Assembly: GCF_900142125.1 (NCBI RefSeq)
Contig: NZ_FQZT01000006.1
Span: 62,001-126,000, forward strand
Origin: Malonomonas rubra DSM 5091
GTDB lineage: Bacteria; Desulfobacterota; Desulfuromonadia; Desulfuromonadales; Geopsychrobacteraceae
Length of the DNA stretch: 64,000 bases
Reading direction: 5' to 3'
A program made the translations under genes and the position numbers. The notes beneath the pieces were generated by a model. The model did no database searches and was not told where the DNA came from. It was given only the letters and a program-made list of their open reading frames with translations. Below are positions 8,866 to 16,725 of the stretch, in pieces. The first letter of the stretch is position 1, and the number at the start of each line of letters is the position of its first letter.

Positions 8866-10254
8866 ATGAAGAAGTTTACTGCTATCCTGGTTGCCGGCCT
8901 GATGCTCGGCCTGCCCGCTCTGGCCCTCGCCGAAGATGCTCCGGTTTCGGAGATGACTTATATCCTCAACTCTTTCTCATTCCTGATCATGGGCGTGCTG
9001 GTCATGTGGATGGCCGCCGGTTTCGCCATGCTCGAGTCCGGCCTGGTACGGGCCAAGAACACTGCGACTATCTGTCTGAAAAATATCTCGCTGTTCGGTA
9101 TCGCCGGTATCCTCTTCTACATCACCGGTTACAACCTGATGTACGCTGGCGTTGACGGTGGTTTCATGGGCTCTTTCGGCCTCTGGGCTGCTGACGACGC
9201 TGCTGCCCTGGCTGGCGACTACTCCGGTGGTTACTCGGCCGCTTCCGACTGGTTCTTCCAGATGGTTTTCTGTGGTGCTGCCTGCTCGGTCGTCTCCGGT
9301 TGTGTTGCCGAGCGGATCAAGCTCTGGTCGTTCCTCGCTTTTGCTGCTGTTCTCTGCGGTATCATCTACCCGATCCAGGGCTCCTGGGGCTGGGGCGGCG
9401 GCTGGTTGTCGGAAATGGGTTTCTCCGACTACGCTGGTTCCACCATCGTTCACTCGGTCGGCGGCTGGGCTGCTCTGACCGGTGCAATCATCCTCGGTGC
9501 ACGTAAGGGCAAGTACGGTAAAGACGGTCGCGTTAACCCGATCCCGGGTGCCAACATTCCTCTGGCAACCATCGGTACCTTCATTCTCTGGATGGGTTGG
9601 TACGGTTTCAACGGCGGTTCGGTCCTGGCTCTGGGCGATGCTGCCTCGGTTATCGAAATGTCAAACGTCATGGTCAACACCAACATGGCTGCCTGTGGCG
9701 GTATGATCGCTGCCATGCTGATGGTTCAGGTTCTCTACAAAAAAGTTGATGTCACCATGGGTCTCAACGGTGCCCTGGCTGGTCTGGTTTCGATCACAGC
9801 CGGTCCGGCAACCCCGAGCCTCGGTGCTGCGACCCTGATCGGTGCTGTCGGTGGTGTCCTGGTTGTTCTCGCTGTTCCGATGTTCGACAAGCTGAAGATT
9901 GATGATGTTGTCGGTGCTCTCTCGGTTCACTTGGTCTGCGGTATCTGGGGTACCCTTGCCGTGCCTATCACTGACAGCGAAGCCAGCTTCGTTACCCAGT
10001 TGATCGGTGTTGTCGCGACCGGCGCTTTCGTCATGGCCACCAGCTCGATTGTTTGGCTGGCACTGAAGTACACCATCGGCATCCGCGTCAGCGAAGAAGA
10101 AGAGCTGATTGGTTGCGACATGAGCGAAATCGGTATGGAAGCCTACCCGGACTTCCAGTCGGTCAGCATCGGTGGTGGCAGCGGCGTTCTTGGGACTCAG
10201 ATGGCTGCCCAGGTCGCTGCAGCTGCAGCAAGCAAGCCAGCTAAGCAAAGCTAA
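8866..10254 (+). CDS. amtB: Ammonium transporter
   Basis: 462 residues from the ATG at 8866 (AAAGGAGAC upstream). A cleavable signal peptide (about 1-22, ending ALALAEDA) is followed by eleven predicted membrane helices. Family motifs are present: MWMAAGFAMLESGLVR, SYAGST-like DYAGSTIVHSVGGWAAL carrying the first pore His, and VHLVCGIWGTLAVP carrying the second pore His. The cytoplasmic C-terminal region (IGIRVSEEEELIGCDMSEIGMEAYPDF) is the part that contacts GlnK. It imports ammonium across the inner membrane under nitrogen limitation. It forms an operon with glnK and is followed by a terminator. Confidence 0.96.
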   Translation: MKKFTAILVAGLMLGLPALALAEDAPVSEMTYILNSFSFLIMGVLVMWMAAGFAMLESGLVRAKNTATICLKNISLFGIAGILFYITGYNLMYAGVDGGFMGSFGLWAADDAAALAGDYSGGYSAASDWFFQMVFCGAACSVVSGCVAERIKLWSFLAFAAVLCGIIYPIQGSWGWGGGWLSEMGFSDYAGSTIVHSVGGWAALTGAIILGARKGKYGKDGRVNPIPGANIPLATIGTFILWMGWYGFNGGSVLALGDAASVIEMSNVMVNTNMAACGGMIAAMLMVQVLYKKVDVTMGLNGALAGLVSITAGPATPSLGAATLIGAVGGVLVVLAVPMFDKLKIDDVVGALSVHLVCGIWGTLAVPITDSEASFVTQLIGVVATGAFVMATSSIVWLALKYTIGIRVSEEEELIGCDMSEIGMEAYPDFQSVSIGGGSGVLGTQMAAQVAAAAASKPAKQS

Positions 10255-10296
10255 ATCTGATTGAAAATAACGGACAGAAACAGTGTCCGGGTTTTT

Positions 10297-10325
10297 AAAA
10301 GCCGCTCCTTCGGGGGCGGCTTTTT
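10297..10325 (+). terminator. Terminator of glnK-amtB
   Basis: AAAAGCCGC (10297-10305) and GCGGCTTTTT (10316-10325) form a stem around TCC-TTCG-GGG, followed by T. A weaker hairpin (CGGACA...TGTCCG, 10271-10289) lies just before it. Confidence 0.85.
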
Positions 10326-10444
10326 GTATTAATAGGAATTAGGTGTTGTTTTGGCTGGCAATTGTTTAAAATGAAAGGTTGAAATGCCTGATCTAATATT
10401 GATGTTATTGCGCTGACTATTCCAGATTCAAGTGAGGGCGAGCG

Positions 10445-12370
10445 TTGGAGAGACTGGTTCAAAAAAAGCTGTTGTTCACGATCCTGGTATCGCTGCTGGT
10501 GTTCAATGCCATTGTGCTCGGCGGTAGCCGGATGATTCTTCTCGACAGTTTTCTGCAGTTGGAGCAGGCGGCAGTGGAGGAAAACCTCTACCGGTTGGCC
10601 AGCGCCGTGCAAAATGATTCCGAAACCCTCGGTATTCTGTGTCGTGACTGGTCCTTCTGGGATGATACCTATCGCTTTGTGCAGGACAAAAACCAGGGAT
10701 ATATGGATTCCAACCTTGGTGATGACAGCCTGCTTGAACTGAGCTTGAATGCCTTACTGATTTTCGATAGCCGGGGCGAACTGGTGTTCGGCAAGGGAAT
10801 GGATCTTGAGAGTGAAGAAGCGGGTGTTCCACCGCAGGTTTTGCTCGATTATTTCCAGCAACGCGAAGATCTCTGGCCACCGCAGAACAGTTTCAGTCGA
10901 CAGGACGGTTTGCTGCTGTTTGAACAGGGGCCGATGATGCTGTCATTCCGGCCGATCCTGACCAGCGATAATAATGGTCCAGCGATGGGGATCATGGTGA
11001 TGGCGCGCTGGTTCAGCGATGCTGTGCGGGCGAGACTGGCGGAACGGATGGCCTTGGAGCTTGAGCTGAAGCCATTGACGAATTCGCTCCAGGAGCAGGA
11101 AGAGGTTGTCCAGATACAGCCTCTGAAAGGCAGCGAAAAACAGATCCGCGGCGATGTGCTGATTCACGATCTGGAAGGCCATCCTGCCTTTCATTTAAGC
11201 ATTTCCATGCCACGCAGCCTGTTTTACCAGGGGCAGCGCACGGTTATTTATTTTCAGCTCAGCTTTTTTGTTTTCAGTTTTTTGTTCGGTGCCGTGCTTT
11301 ATTTACTTCTGAGCGCCCTGCAGAAAAAGCGTTCGGTTGCCGAAAAGAGATTCCGCTATATTTTTGAAAACGCCACCGATGGCCTTTTCGTTGTCGAAAA
11401 TGATGAACATCTGGCTCTGATCAATCCAGCGGCGCAGAAGCTGCTCGGAGTTGGCGACGATCTCGCCAGAGCAGGGCGCGCATGTTTTGCCATTCCTGAA
11501 TTTAAAGAGCTTATAAGCGCCGGCCTGAACGGGAAAATTGCCGGGCCGGTGGAGATATCTCTGCCTGATCCCAAGCGTAGCGGGCAGAGTCATCTGCGTG
11601 CCTACATGGCACCGCTGGTCGGTGAGCAGGGCAAGCAGCATGGCGCCATCGCCACGCTGCAGGACATGACGCGGGAGAAAGAGTTGCAGCGGATGAAGGA
11701 CGAGTTTATCGCCTCTGCGGCGCATGAGCTGAACACCCCGTTGTCGATCATCATCGGCTTTACCGACCTGCTGGAAAGCGGCGAGTACAATGGTTGTGAA
11801 GAGCTCCTGGAATATTGTGGCTTGATTAACGAAAAAGCTCATTCACTGGAAAAAATCGTCGACGATCTGCTGCATCTCGGAAAAATCGAAGCCGGCCGCG
11901 AGATCTACCTTGATGCTGAACCCTATGACCTGGCTGAGCACATCCATCAGGTTGTCGAGACCTATGAGAAGAAGTCACCCAAGCACAGTTTTCAAGTCAA
12001 CCTGATGGAAGATGATGTGGTTGTTGTCGCGGACCGGCACCGGCTTGGCCAGGTGTTCGATAATTTGCTGAGCAACGCGGTGAAATATTCCCCAAACGGT
12101 GGGCTGATCAAAGTGTCCGGCAGCAGGCATGAGCACGAACTGTTGATTTGTGTTGCCGATGAAGGGGTTGGTTTGACCGAAGAGCAGGTCGGGCGGGTGT
12201 TCGAAAAATTCTACCGGGTCGACAATTCACTCACTGCCGTGCGTGGCCTCGGCCTCGGTCTGAACATCTCCCGCAGCATCATCGAGGCCCACGGTGGTCG
12301 CATCTGGCTGCGTAGCACACCGGGCGAAGGAACCCGCTTCTACTTCACCCTTCCGGATGGCTTGCAGTGA
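10445..12370 (+). CDS. CHASE4-PAS sensor histidine kinase
   Basis: 641 residues from a TTG start at 10445 preceded by GAGGGCGAG; no better ATG exists upstream of the first membrane helix. Order: helix at ~8-30; extracytoplasmic CHASE4-type sensor (~35-255, with the diagnostic CRDWSFWDDTYRFVQD); second helix ~265-288; PAS ~298-405 (FRYIFENATDGLFVVEND); HisKA with phospho-acceptor His near 427 (ASAAHELNTPLSIIIGF); HATPase with N box (DNLLSNAVKYSP), G1 (DEGVGLTEEQ) and G2 (GLGLGLNIS). No receiver is fused and no response regulator is adjacent, so the partner is unknown. It converges with the permease gene, with only 3 bp between the two stops. Confidence 0.92.
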   Translation: MERLVQKKLLFTILVSLLVFNAIVLGGSRMILLDSFLQLEQAAVEENLYRLASAVQNDSETLGILCRDWSFWDDTYRFVQDKNQGYMDSNLGDDSLLELSLNALLIFDSRGELVFGKGMDLESEEAGVPPQVLLDYFQQREDLWPPQNSFSRQDGLLLFEQGPMMLSFRPILTSDNNGPAMGIMVMARWFSDAVRARLAERMALELELKPLTNSLQEQEEVVQIQPLKGSEKQIRGDVLIHDLEGHPAFHLSISMPRSLFYQGQRTVIYFQLSFFVFSFLFGAVLYLLLSALQKKRSVAEKRFRYIFENATDGLFVVENDEHLALINPAAQKLLGVGDDLARAGRACFAIPEFKELISAGLNGKIAGPVEISLPDPKRSGQSHLRAYMAPLVGEQGKQHGAIATLQDMTREKELQRMKDEFIASAAHELNTPLSIIIGFTDLLESGEYNGCEELLEYCGLINEKAHSLEKIVDDLLHLGKIEAGREIYLDAEPYDLAEHIHQVVETYEKKSPKHSFQVNLMEDDVVVVADRHRLGQVFDNLLSNAVKYSPNGGLIKVSGSRHEHELLICVADEGVGLTEEQVGRVFEKFYRVDNSLTAVRGLGLGLNISRSIIEAHGGRIWLRSTPGEGTRFYFTLPDGLQ

Positions 12371-12373
12371 GCG

Positions 12374-13417
12374 CTATTTTTTAGCCACCGTAACGGGAAC
12401 TTCCGAGCCGAGCAGTATCGCCAGCCAGCGGGTCGAATCGTTCACTTCCAGCGCGATCTTGACGATCATCGTCAGTGGAACTGACAGCAGCATGCCGACC
12501 GGTCCCAGAATCCAACCCCAGAAAACCAAAGAGATAAATACCACCAGCGATGACAGGCCGAGCTTGCGCCCCATCAGTTTGGGCTCGACGGCGTTGCCCA
12601 TGATGACATTGACGGCAACGTAAAGGATTGCGACGATCAGCGCCTGCATCGAGCCGAGCTGGACAATCGCCAAGAGTACGGCCGGTATCGCTGCGATGAT
12701 CGAGCCGATGTTCGGAACATAATTGAGCAGAAAAGCGATCAGTCCCCAGAGAAGAGCGTAGTCCAGGCCGAGGAACGTCAGGCCGAGGGCAACCACCAGG
12801 CCGGTGGCGAGGCTGACGAAGGTTTTGATCGCCAGGTACTGGCGGACGCCATCGGTGAATTTTTCAAAGGACGCCAGGGAAGAGTCCGCGTCAGGCAGCG
12901 CTGCACGCAGTTTGGCCGGCATTCCGGCCGCTTCGAAAAGAATAAATATGACCGTCAGCAGGATCAGGAAAGAGTTTGTCAGCACCCCTCCTGCTTTTGC
13001 CAGCATGCCGGCGGCGGATTGCATCACTGCGCCCGGGTCAAAGTGCTCCAGCAGGATATCTTTGGAAATCTGGATGCCGAATTTGTCGAGATAACCGGCC
13101 AGATGAAGCGTTTGACCGCGCAGCTTCTCCTGGTAGGTTGGCAGGTCGCGGGTGAAATCATTGACCGATGTTCCGACCAGGGTGACCACCAGGAGCCCGC
13201 CCAGCATGACGGCACCGATAACCAGCAGCAGGGACAACGAAGCCGGAACTTTACGTTTTTGCAGCCAGTGAAAGGGGCCGGAGCAGATAATGGCGATGAA
13301 GATTGCCAGCAGAAAAGGGACCAGCAGTGCCGAAGCGGCTTTCGCTCCGGCAATGATGATGACCAGTGCGGCCAGAGTTATGAGGACGCTTGTTTTTTGT
13401 AGATTGACGGATGACAT
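12374..13417 (-). CDS. AI-2E family transporter (PF01594-type permease)
   Basis: 347 residues from the ATG at 13415-13417 (GAGG 6 bases upstream); a longer start at 13456 has no ribosome-binding site. Seven to eight membrane helices are evident, with the family pattern of a helical pair at the N-terminus, an extracytoplasmic helical region (~70-150, TSVNDFTRDLPTYQEKLRGQ) and a C-terminal group containing LNYVPNIGSIIAAIPAVLLA and NVIMGNAVEPKLMGRKLGL. These motifs are typical of the AI-2E/TqsA/PerM group. Members have been linked to autoinducer export or sodium/proton exchange, so the name is not a firm function. Confidence 0.88.
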   Translation of the reverse strand: MSSVNLQKTSVLITLAALVIIIAGAKAASALLVPFLLAIFIAIICSGPFHWLQKRKVPASLSLLLVIGAVMLGGLLVVTLVGTSVNDFTRDLPTYQEKLRGQTLHLAGYLDKFGIQISKDILLEHFDPGAVMQSAAGMLAKAGGVLTNSFLILLTVIFILFEAAGMPAKLRAALPDADSSLASFEKFTDGVRQYLAIKTFVSLATGLVVALGLTFLGLDYALLWGLIAFLLNYVPNIGSIIAAIPAVLLAIVQLGSMQALIVAILYVAVNVIMGNAVEPKLMGRKLGLSSLVVFISLVFWGWILGPVGMLLSVPLTMIVKIALEVNDSTRWLAILLGSEVPVTVAKK

Positions 13418-13496
13418 GCAACCTCGCTGTCCGTTGTGAGTAATCGGTAGCCACAACTAAACAGGAAGATCTGTTGCTTGTCAATTCATGGAAAGC

Positions 13497-13916
13497 TTAG
13501 CCGAGTTTACAGCGCAGCATTTTAATGCCGTCCTGGAACTGAACTTCCATTTTGTTCGGACGGATACAGTTGACCACCTGACCGAGCCCGAAGGTTGGAT
13601 GCACGATCAGCATATCTTCCTTCATCGGTGTCTTCATGCTGTAGGGTTCGGTCCCTTCACGTTCTGCTTTCTGTAGCAGTTCTTCCCAATTTTGCTGAGC
13701 TTTTGTCTGGGTGCGAGGTTTGGCAGCCGCGGTGGTCCGCTTGGTTGTTGTCTTCGGTTTGCTCTCGCGGTGAGCGTGAACGCTACCGCAGGTGTTGCAC
13801 TCAACCTTGACCACCTTGTCACCGACCATTGCAACGATGGTGTGGCCGAGGGTGTCTTTGCATTTGGTGCAGCGGGAAAGAATATAATCGCCGGCGGACA
13901 GAACTTTGCTGGACAT
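13497..13916 (-). CDS. Zinc-ribbon protein with UvrD-tail-like C-terminal domain
   Basis: 139 residues from the ATG at 13914-13916, preceded by AAAGGAG. Cys16/Cys19 and Cys40/Cys43 form a four-Cys zinc ribbon. Residues ~48-75 are a basic Lys/Thr/Ala linker (KPKTTTKRTTAAAKPRTQTK) like a nucleic-acid-binding tail. The last ~40 residues (VHPTFGLGQVV ... MEVQFQDGIKMLRC) have the VxHxxFGxGxV...VxFxxGxKxL pattern of the small Tudor-like barrel at the C-terminus of UvrD/PcrA, which binds RNA polymerase, and resemble the CarD N-terminus. The similarity is by eye. A nucleic-acid or RNA-polymerase-associated role is inferred; function is unknown. Confidence 0.75.
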   Translation of the reverse strand: MSSKVLSAGDYILSRCTKCKDTLGHTIVAMVGDKVVKVECNTCGSVHAHRESKPKTTTKRTTAAAKPRTQTKAQQNWEELLQKAEREGTEPYSMKTPMKEDMLIVHPTFGLGQVVNCIRPNKMEVQFQDGIKMLRCKLG

Positions 13917-14067
13917 GGTTTCTCCTTTAAAAAGGAGCCCGTTGTACCCCGCGCAGGAGCGACTGTCAATCTTCGAAAAATTAAAACTTACAAGGAACCT
14001 CTTGCTCTCTTCGAGCGTCCTCTTTAAGCTTGGAGCCATCATCAATTTCTACGGACGGAAGCATATC

Positions 14068-14472
14068 ATGCAGATTATTTGGGACCAGAGTTACAGTGTC
14101 GGCGTCGCCCAACTGGATGAACACCACAAGAAGCTGATTGCCATGATCAACGAACTTTCTTTCGCCATGAAGAACGATCGTGGTCAGCAGGTTGTCAAGG
14201 ACATCGTGTTGGAGATGGTCGATTACGCACGCATGCATTTCAATGTGGAAGAAGAGTTGATGCGTAAAAGTGGCTACCTCGGTTTACTGCAGCATTTGAA
14301 AGAACACGAAGTGTTTAGTCGCAAGGCAGACGAGTTGGCTCAGCGTTGCCAGGAGGGAGATTTCGTTCTTTCGGCCGAGGTGGTGAATTTCCTCTCCGAC
14401 TGGCTGAAGGCGCACATTCTGGAAAATGATAAAAAATACAGCTTAACGATGAACAAGAAGGGAATTTGTTAG
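14068..14472 (+). CDS. Bacteriohemerythrin
   Basis: 134 residues from the ATG at 14068. All di-iron ligand motifs are present in order: DEHHKKL (His ~20), HFNVEEELM (His and Glu ~57-61), [11 protein letters not shown] (two His ~75-82) and [13 protein letters not shown] (His and Asp ~115-120). The protein is a single four-helix bundle that binds oxygen reversibly. In microaerobic or anaerobic bacteria it serves as oxygen store, scavenger or sensor. It ends overlapping the msrB stop by 4 bp on the opposite strand. The neighbour repairs oxidised methionine, so an oxidative-stress theme is plausible. Confidence 0.93.
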   Translation: MQIIWDQSYSVGVAQLDEHHKKLIAMINELSFAMKNDRGQQVVKDIVLEMVDYARMHFNVEEELMRKSGYLGLLQHLKEHEVFSRKADELAQRCQEGDFVLSAEVVNFLSDWLKAHILENDKKYSLTMNKKGIC

Positions 14473-14861
14473 GCTGGCACAAATTTGAGCGCTGCCGAGT
14501 TGATACAGTAACGCAGTCCGGTCGGCTTGGGTCCGTCACCGAACAGGTGACCGAGATGGGCATCGCAGCGGGCGCAGACGACCTCGGTGCGAATCATTAG
14601 ATGACTGTGATCTTCCAAGCGCTCGATATGTTTATCTGCAATCGCCTGAAAAAAGCTGGGCCAACCGGTGCCGGAGTCAAATTTACTGGCAGAGTCGAAC
14701 AGCTCCAGACCACAGCAGACACAATGATAGCGACCGTTTTCGTGATGATCCCAGTAACGGTTCTTAAACGGTGGCTCGGTCCCCGCCTCGCGGGCGACGC
14801 GGTACTCCTGCTCGCTTAATTGCGTGCGCCACTCCTCTTCATTGCGAAAAACCTTTTCCAC
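14469..14861 (-). CDS. msrB: Peptide-methionine (R)-S-oxide reductase
   Basis: 130 residues, the usual length of a stand-alone MsrB, from a GTG start at 14859-14861 with GAGG upstream. It reduces methionine-R-sulfoxide in proteins. Two CxxC pairs (CVCC and CARC) bind structural zinc, [12 protein letters not shown] is the family core, and the catalytic Cys lies in [11 protein letters not shown] near the C-terminus. It begins 21 bp after the EAL-HDOD gene on the same strand, so the two may be co-transcribed. Confidence 0.95.
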   Translation of the reverse strand: MEKVFRNEEEWRTQLSEQEYRVAREAGTEPPFKNRYWDHHENGRYHCVCCGLELFDSASKFDSGTGWPSFFQAIADKHIERLEDHSHLMIRTEVVCARCDAHLGHLFGDGPKPTGLRYCINSAALKFVPA

Positions 14862-14882
14862 TCAATCCCTCTTCTTTTCCGG

Positions 14883-16094
14883 TCAAATGTTGTAAATTTC
14901 ATGCGCCCACTTGATGGCGTCCATGTAGGCCTCATTCATCGGCTGCTCCTCAACGCCCAGTTGGTTTGCCAGTTGGGTGACCTGGTCCCAGTCCCCCTGC
15001 TCGATGGCCAGAATCAGGCTGAGGACTGTGTGCATCGTGCTTTCCCCACCGACCAGAGCTTCACGGACATCCTCTTCGATGGTGATCTCTTCCAGGATCT
15101 CCTCAATTGGCCGCGACATGATAGCGTCGAGCAGCGAGAACAGACCGAGCAGAAACATATCCGATTCACGCCCGCGGAATCCGCAGGGTTGAGCCATCTG
15201 TTCACAGAATTTGGCTCGCACCAGAGAGCTGACAACGAGTTCGGCCGGTTTGTCATCTGCCATGGCGGAAACTGATAACAGCGAGACCCAGTTACGGATT
15301 TCGCGGATGCCGAGGAGAGAGAGAGCCTGCAGAATATTGGTCACTTTATGACGCAGGGCGAAGGCTGCCGAGTTTATCAGCTTGAGGAGTTTGTAGGAGA
15401 GGGAAACTTCGCTCTGAATTGTTTTTGCCAGTTCCTGAAATTCGATGTCCTCGGCATAAATGTCTTTAAGAATGCGCAGAAACTGGATTTTGTTGGTCGG
15501 AATGTCTTTGCGCGAGATGATCACCGGCTTGCTGAAGAAATAGCCCTGAAAATACTGGTAGCCCATCTTCTTGGCATCTTCATAGACTTCGTTGGTCTCC
15601 ACCTTTTCCGCCAGCATTTTTATGCCACGCGGAATCATCATTTTGGCCAGACGCTCCTGTTCTTCCCGGTCACTTTCGAGGAAATCGACCTTGATGATAT
15701 CAGCCAGCTCCAGCAGCGGTTCCCAGTTGTCCTGGTAAACGAAATCATCCAGCGCCAGGATGTAGCCCTGTTGCTTGAGGCGACGGCAGGCGTCGATGAC
15801 GGCGGCATCGGGGGTGACATGTTCCAATACTTCAACCACTGCTTGCTCTTTCGGCAGTACGGTCATGAAGTCTTCCACCAGCACTTTATGGGTGCAGTTG
15901 ATGAAAACCTTGGCCCCACCGCTCATTTCGTTGAGACCGAACAGCAGACTGCTGTTGGCGATGACACTGGCTGCAGCCTGGTCCTGATCGTCTGCATCGA
16001 AGTAATTGTGCAGGCCGGAGCGGAACAGCAGCTCGTAAGCGTATACCTTGCCCTTCTGATCGAAAATCGGTTGCCGTGCGATAAAATGTTCCAA
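14883..16094 (-). CDS. EAL-HDOD signalling protein (YuxH-like)
   Basis: 403 residues from a TTG start at 16092-16094 with GGAG six bases upstream. Residues 1-~200 form an EAL-like domain: YELLFR replaces the usual EALLR, LALDDF the DDFGTG, IKVDF the KID, EKVET the AEGVE, and QGYFFSKP is kept. The metal and general-base set is thus only partly retained, so c-di-GMP hydrolysis is doubtful and binding or partner contact more likely. Residues ~205-400 form an HDOD domain (ELAKTIQSEVSLSYKLLKLINSA; LSLLGIREIRNWVSLL) lacking HD metal residues. Such proteins commonly couple c-di-GMP to motility or pili. Confidence 0.88.
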   Translation of the reverse strand: MEHFIARQPIFDQKGKVYAYELLFRSGLHNYFDADDQDQAAASVIANSSLLFGLNEMSGGAKVFINCTHKVLVEDFMTVLPKEQAVVEVLEHVTPDAAVIDACRRLKQQGYILALDDFVYQDNWEPLLELADIIKVDFLESDREEQERLAKMMIPRGIKMLAEKVETNEVYEDAKKMGYQYFQGYFFSKPVIISRKDIPTNKIQFLRILKDIYAEDIEFQELAKTIQSEVSLSYKLLKLINSAAFALRHKVTNILQALSLLGIREIRNWVSLLSVSAMADDKPAELVVSSLVRAKFCEQMAQPCGFRGRESDMFLLGLFSLLDAIMSRPIEEILEEITIEEDVREALVGGESTMHTVLSLILAIEQGDWDQVTQLANQLGVEEQPMNEAYMDAIKWAHEIYNI

Positions 16095-16287
16095 GGAAGT
16101 CTCCGCAGAATGTGAAATAAATGCTCACTTCAATTTATAGCATAAAGCTGATAATAACCCAGCGGACTGATCTGAGAAAGGGTTAATTTTATCTCTTTCT
16201 TTCCAGCCTTGACCTTCGCAGGCGGGTAAGCTAATTTAACGACTGATGTTTTGTCCGATTAACTCTTTTACTGACAAGGTGGGAGAA

Positions 16288-16602
16288 ATGAAAAAAATAC
16301 TGATTCTGTTAGCTGTCGCCATTTTCTGTGCCTCTGCTGTTGCCGTTGCTGTCCCTCCGAACAAAACCCTGGAGTTTACCGACAGCTCCATGGGTAAGGT
16401 GCTTTTTTCCGGCAAGGTTCATGCTGATGCCGGTATTAAATGCATGGAGTGTCACAATAAGGGGATGTTCCCGAAGATGAAGAAAGGCACTGTGGATATC
16501 ACTATGGCGGAAATCTACAGCGGAAAACTATGTGGTGTCTGTCATAATGGCAAACGCGCTTTTGAAGCCAAGGCAAGCTGTAACCGCTGCCACGTTAAAT
16601 AA
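16288..16602 (+). CDS. Periplasmic triheme cytochrome c (c7-like)
   Basis: 104 residues from the ATG at 16288, preceded by GGTGGGAG. A signal peptide (MKKILILLAVAIFCASAVAVA) directs export to the periplasm. Three heme-binding sites follow: CMECH, CGVCH and CNRCH, with additional His (KVHADAGIK) suited to bis-His ligation. Size and spacing fit the triheme c7-type domain of Desulfuromonadales rather than tetraheme c3. It probably shuttles electrons across the periplasm during respiration to extracellular or periplasmic acceptors. It is monocistronic, with a terminator right after it. Confidence 0.92.
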   Translation: MKKILILLAVAIFCASAVAVAVPPNKTLEFTDSSMGKVLFSGKVHADAGIKCMECHNKGMFPKMKKGTVDITMAEIYSGKLCGVCHNGKRAFEAKASCNRCHVK

Positions 16603-16625
16603 ACAGGAAGCGATAATACGTCAGC

Positions 16626-16662
16626 AAAGCCCGTCGAACCATTTCGGCGGGCTTTCTTTGTT
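16626..16662 (+). terminator. Terminator after the triheme cytochrome
   Basis: AAAGCCCG (16626-16633) with inner CGAA pairs with TTCG and CGGGCTTT (ends 16655), followed by a T-rich stretch CTTTGTTTG. Confidence 0.82.
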
Positions 16663-16667
16663 TGAAT

Positions 16668-16683
16668 TGGCTTGTAACCTGCA
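16668..16683 (+). promoter_or_regulatory. Possible sigma-54 promoter before the phosphorylase
   Basis: TGGCTTGTAACCTGCA has GG (16669-16670) and GC (16681-16682) exactly ten bases apart and sits 43 bp before the start codon. The inner ACG is not conserved, so this is weaker than the glnK site. Confidence 0.35.
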
Positions 16684-16725
16684 CTGTTCTTACTGGTTCC
16701 TCCGAGGGAAAGGATAGCGAAAAGG

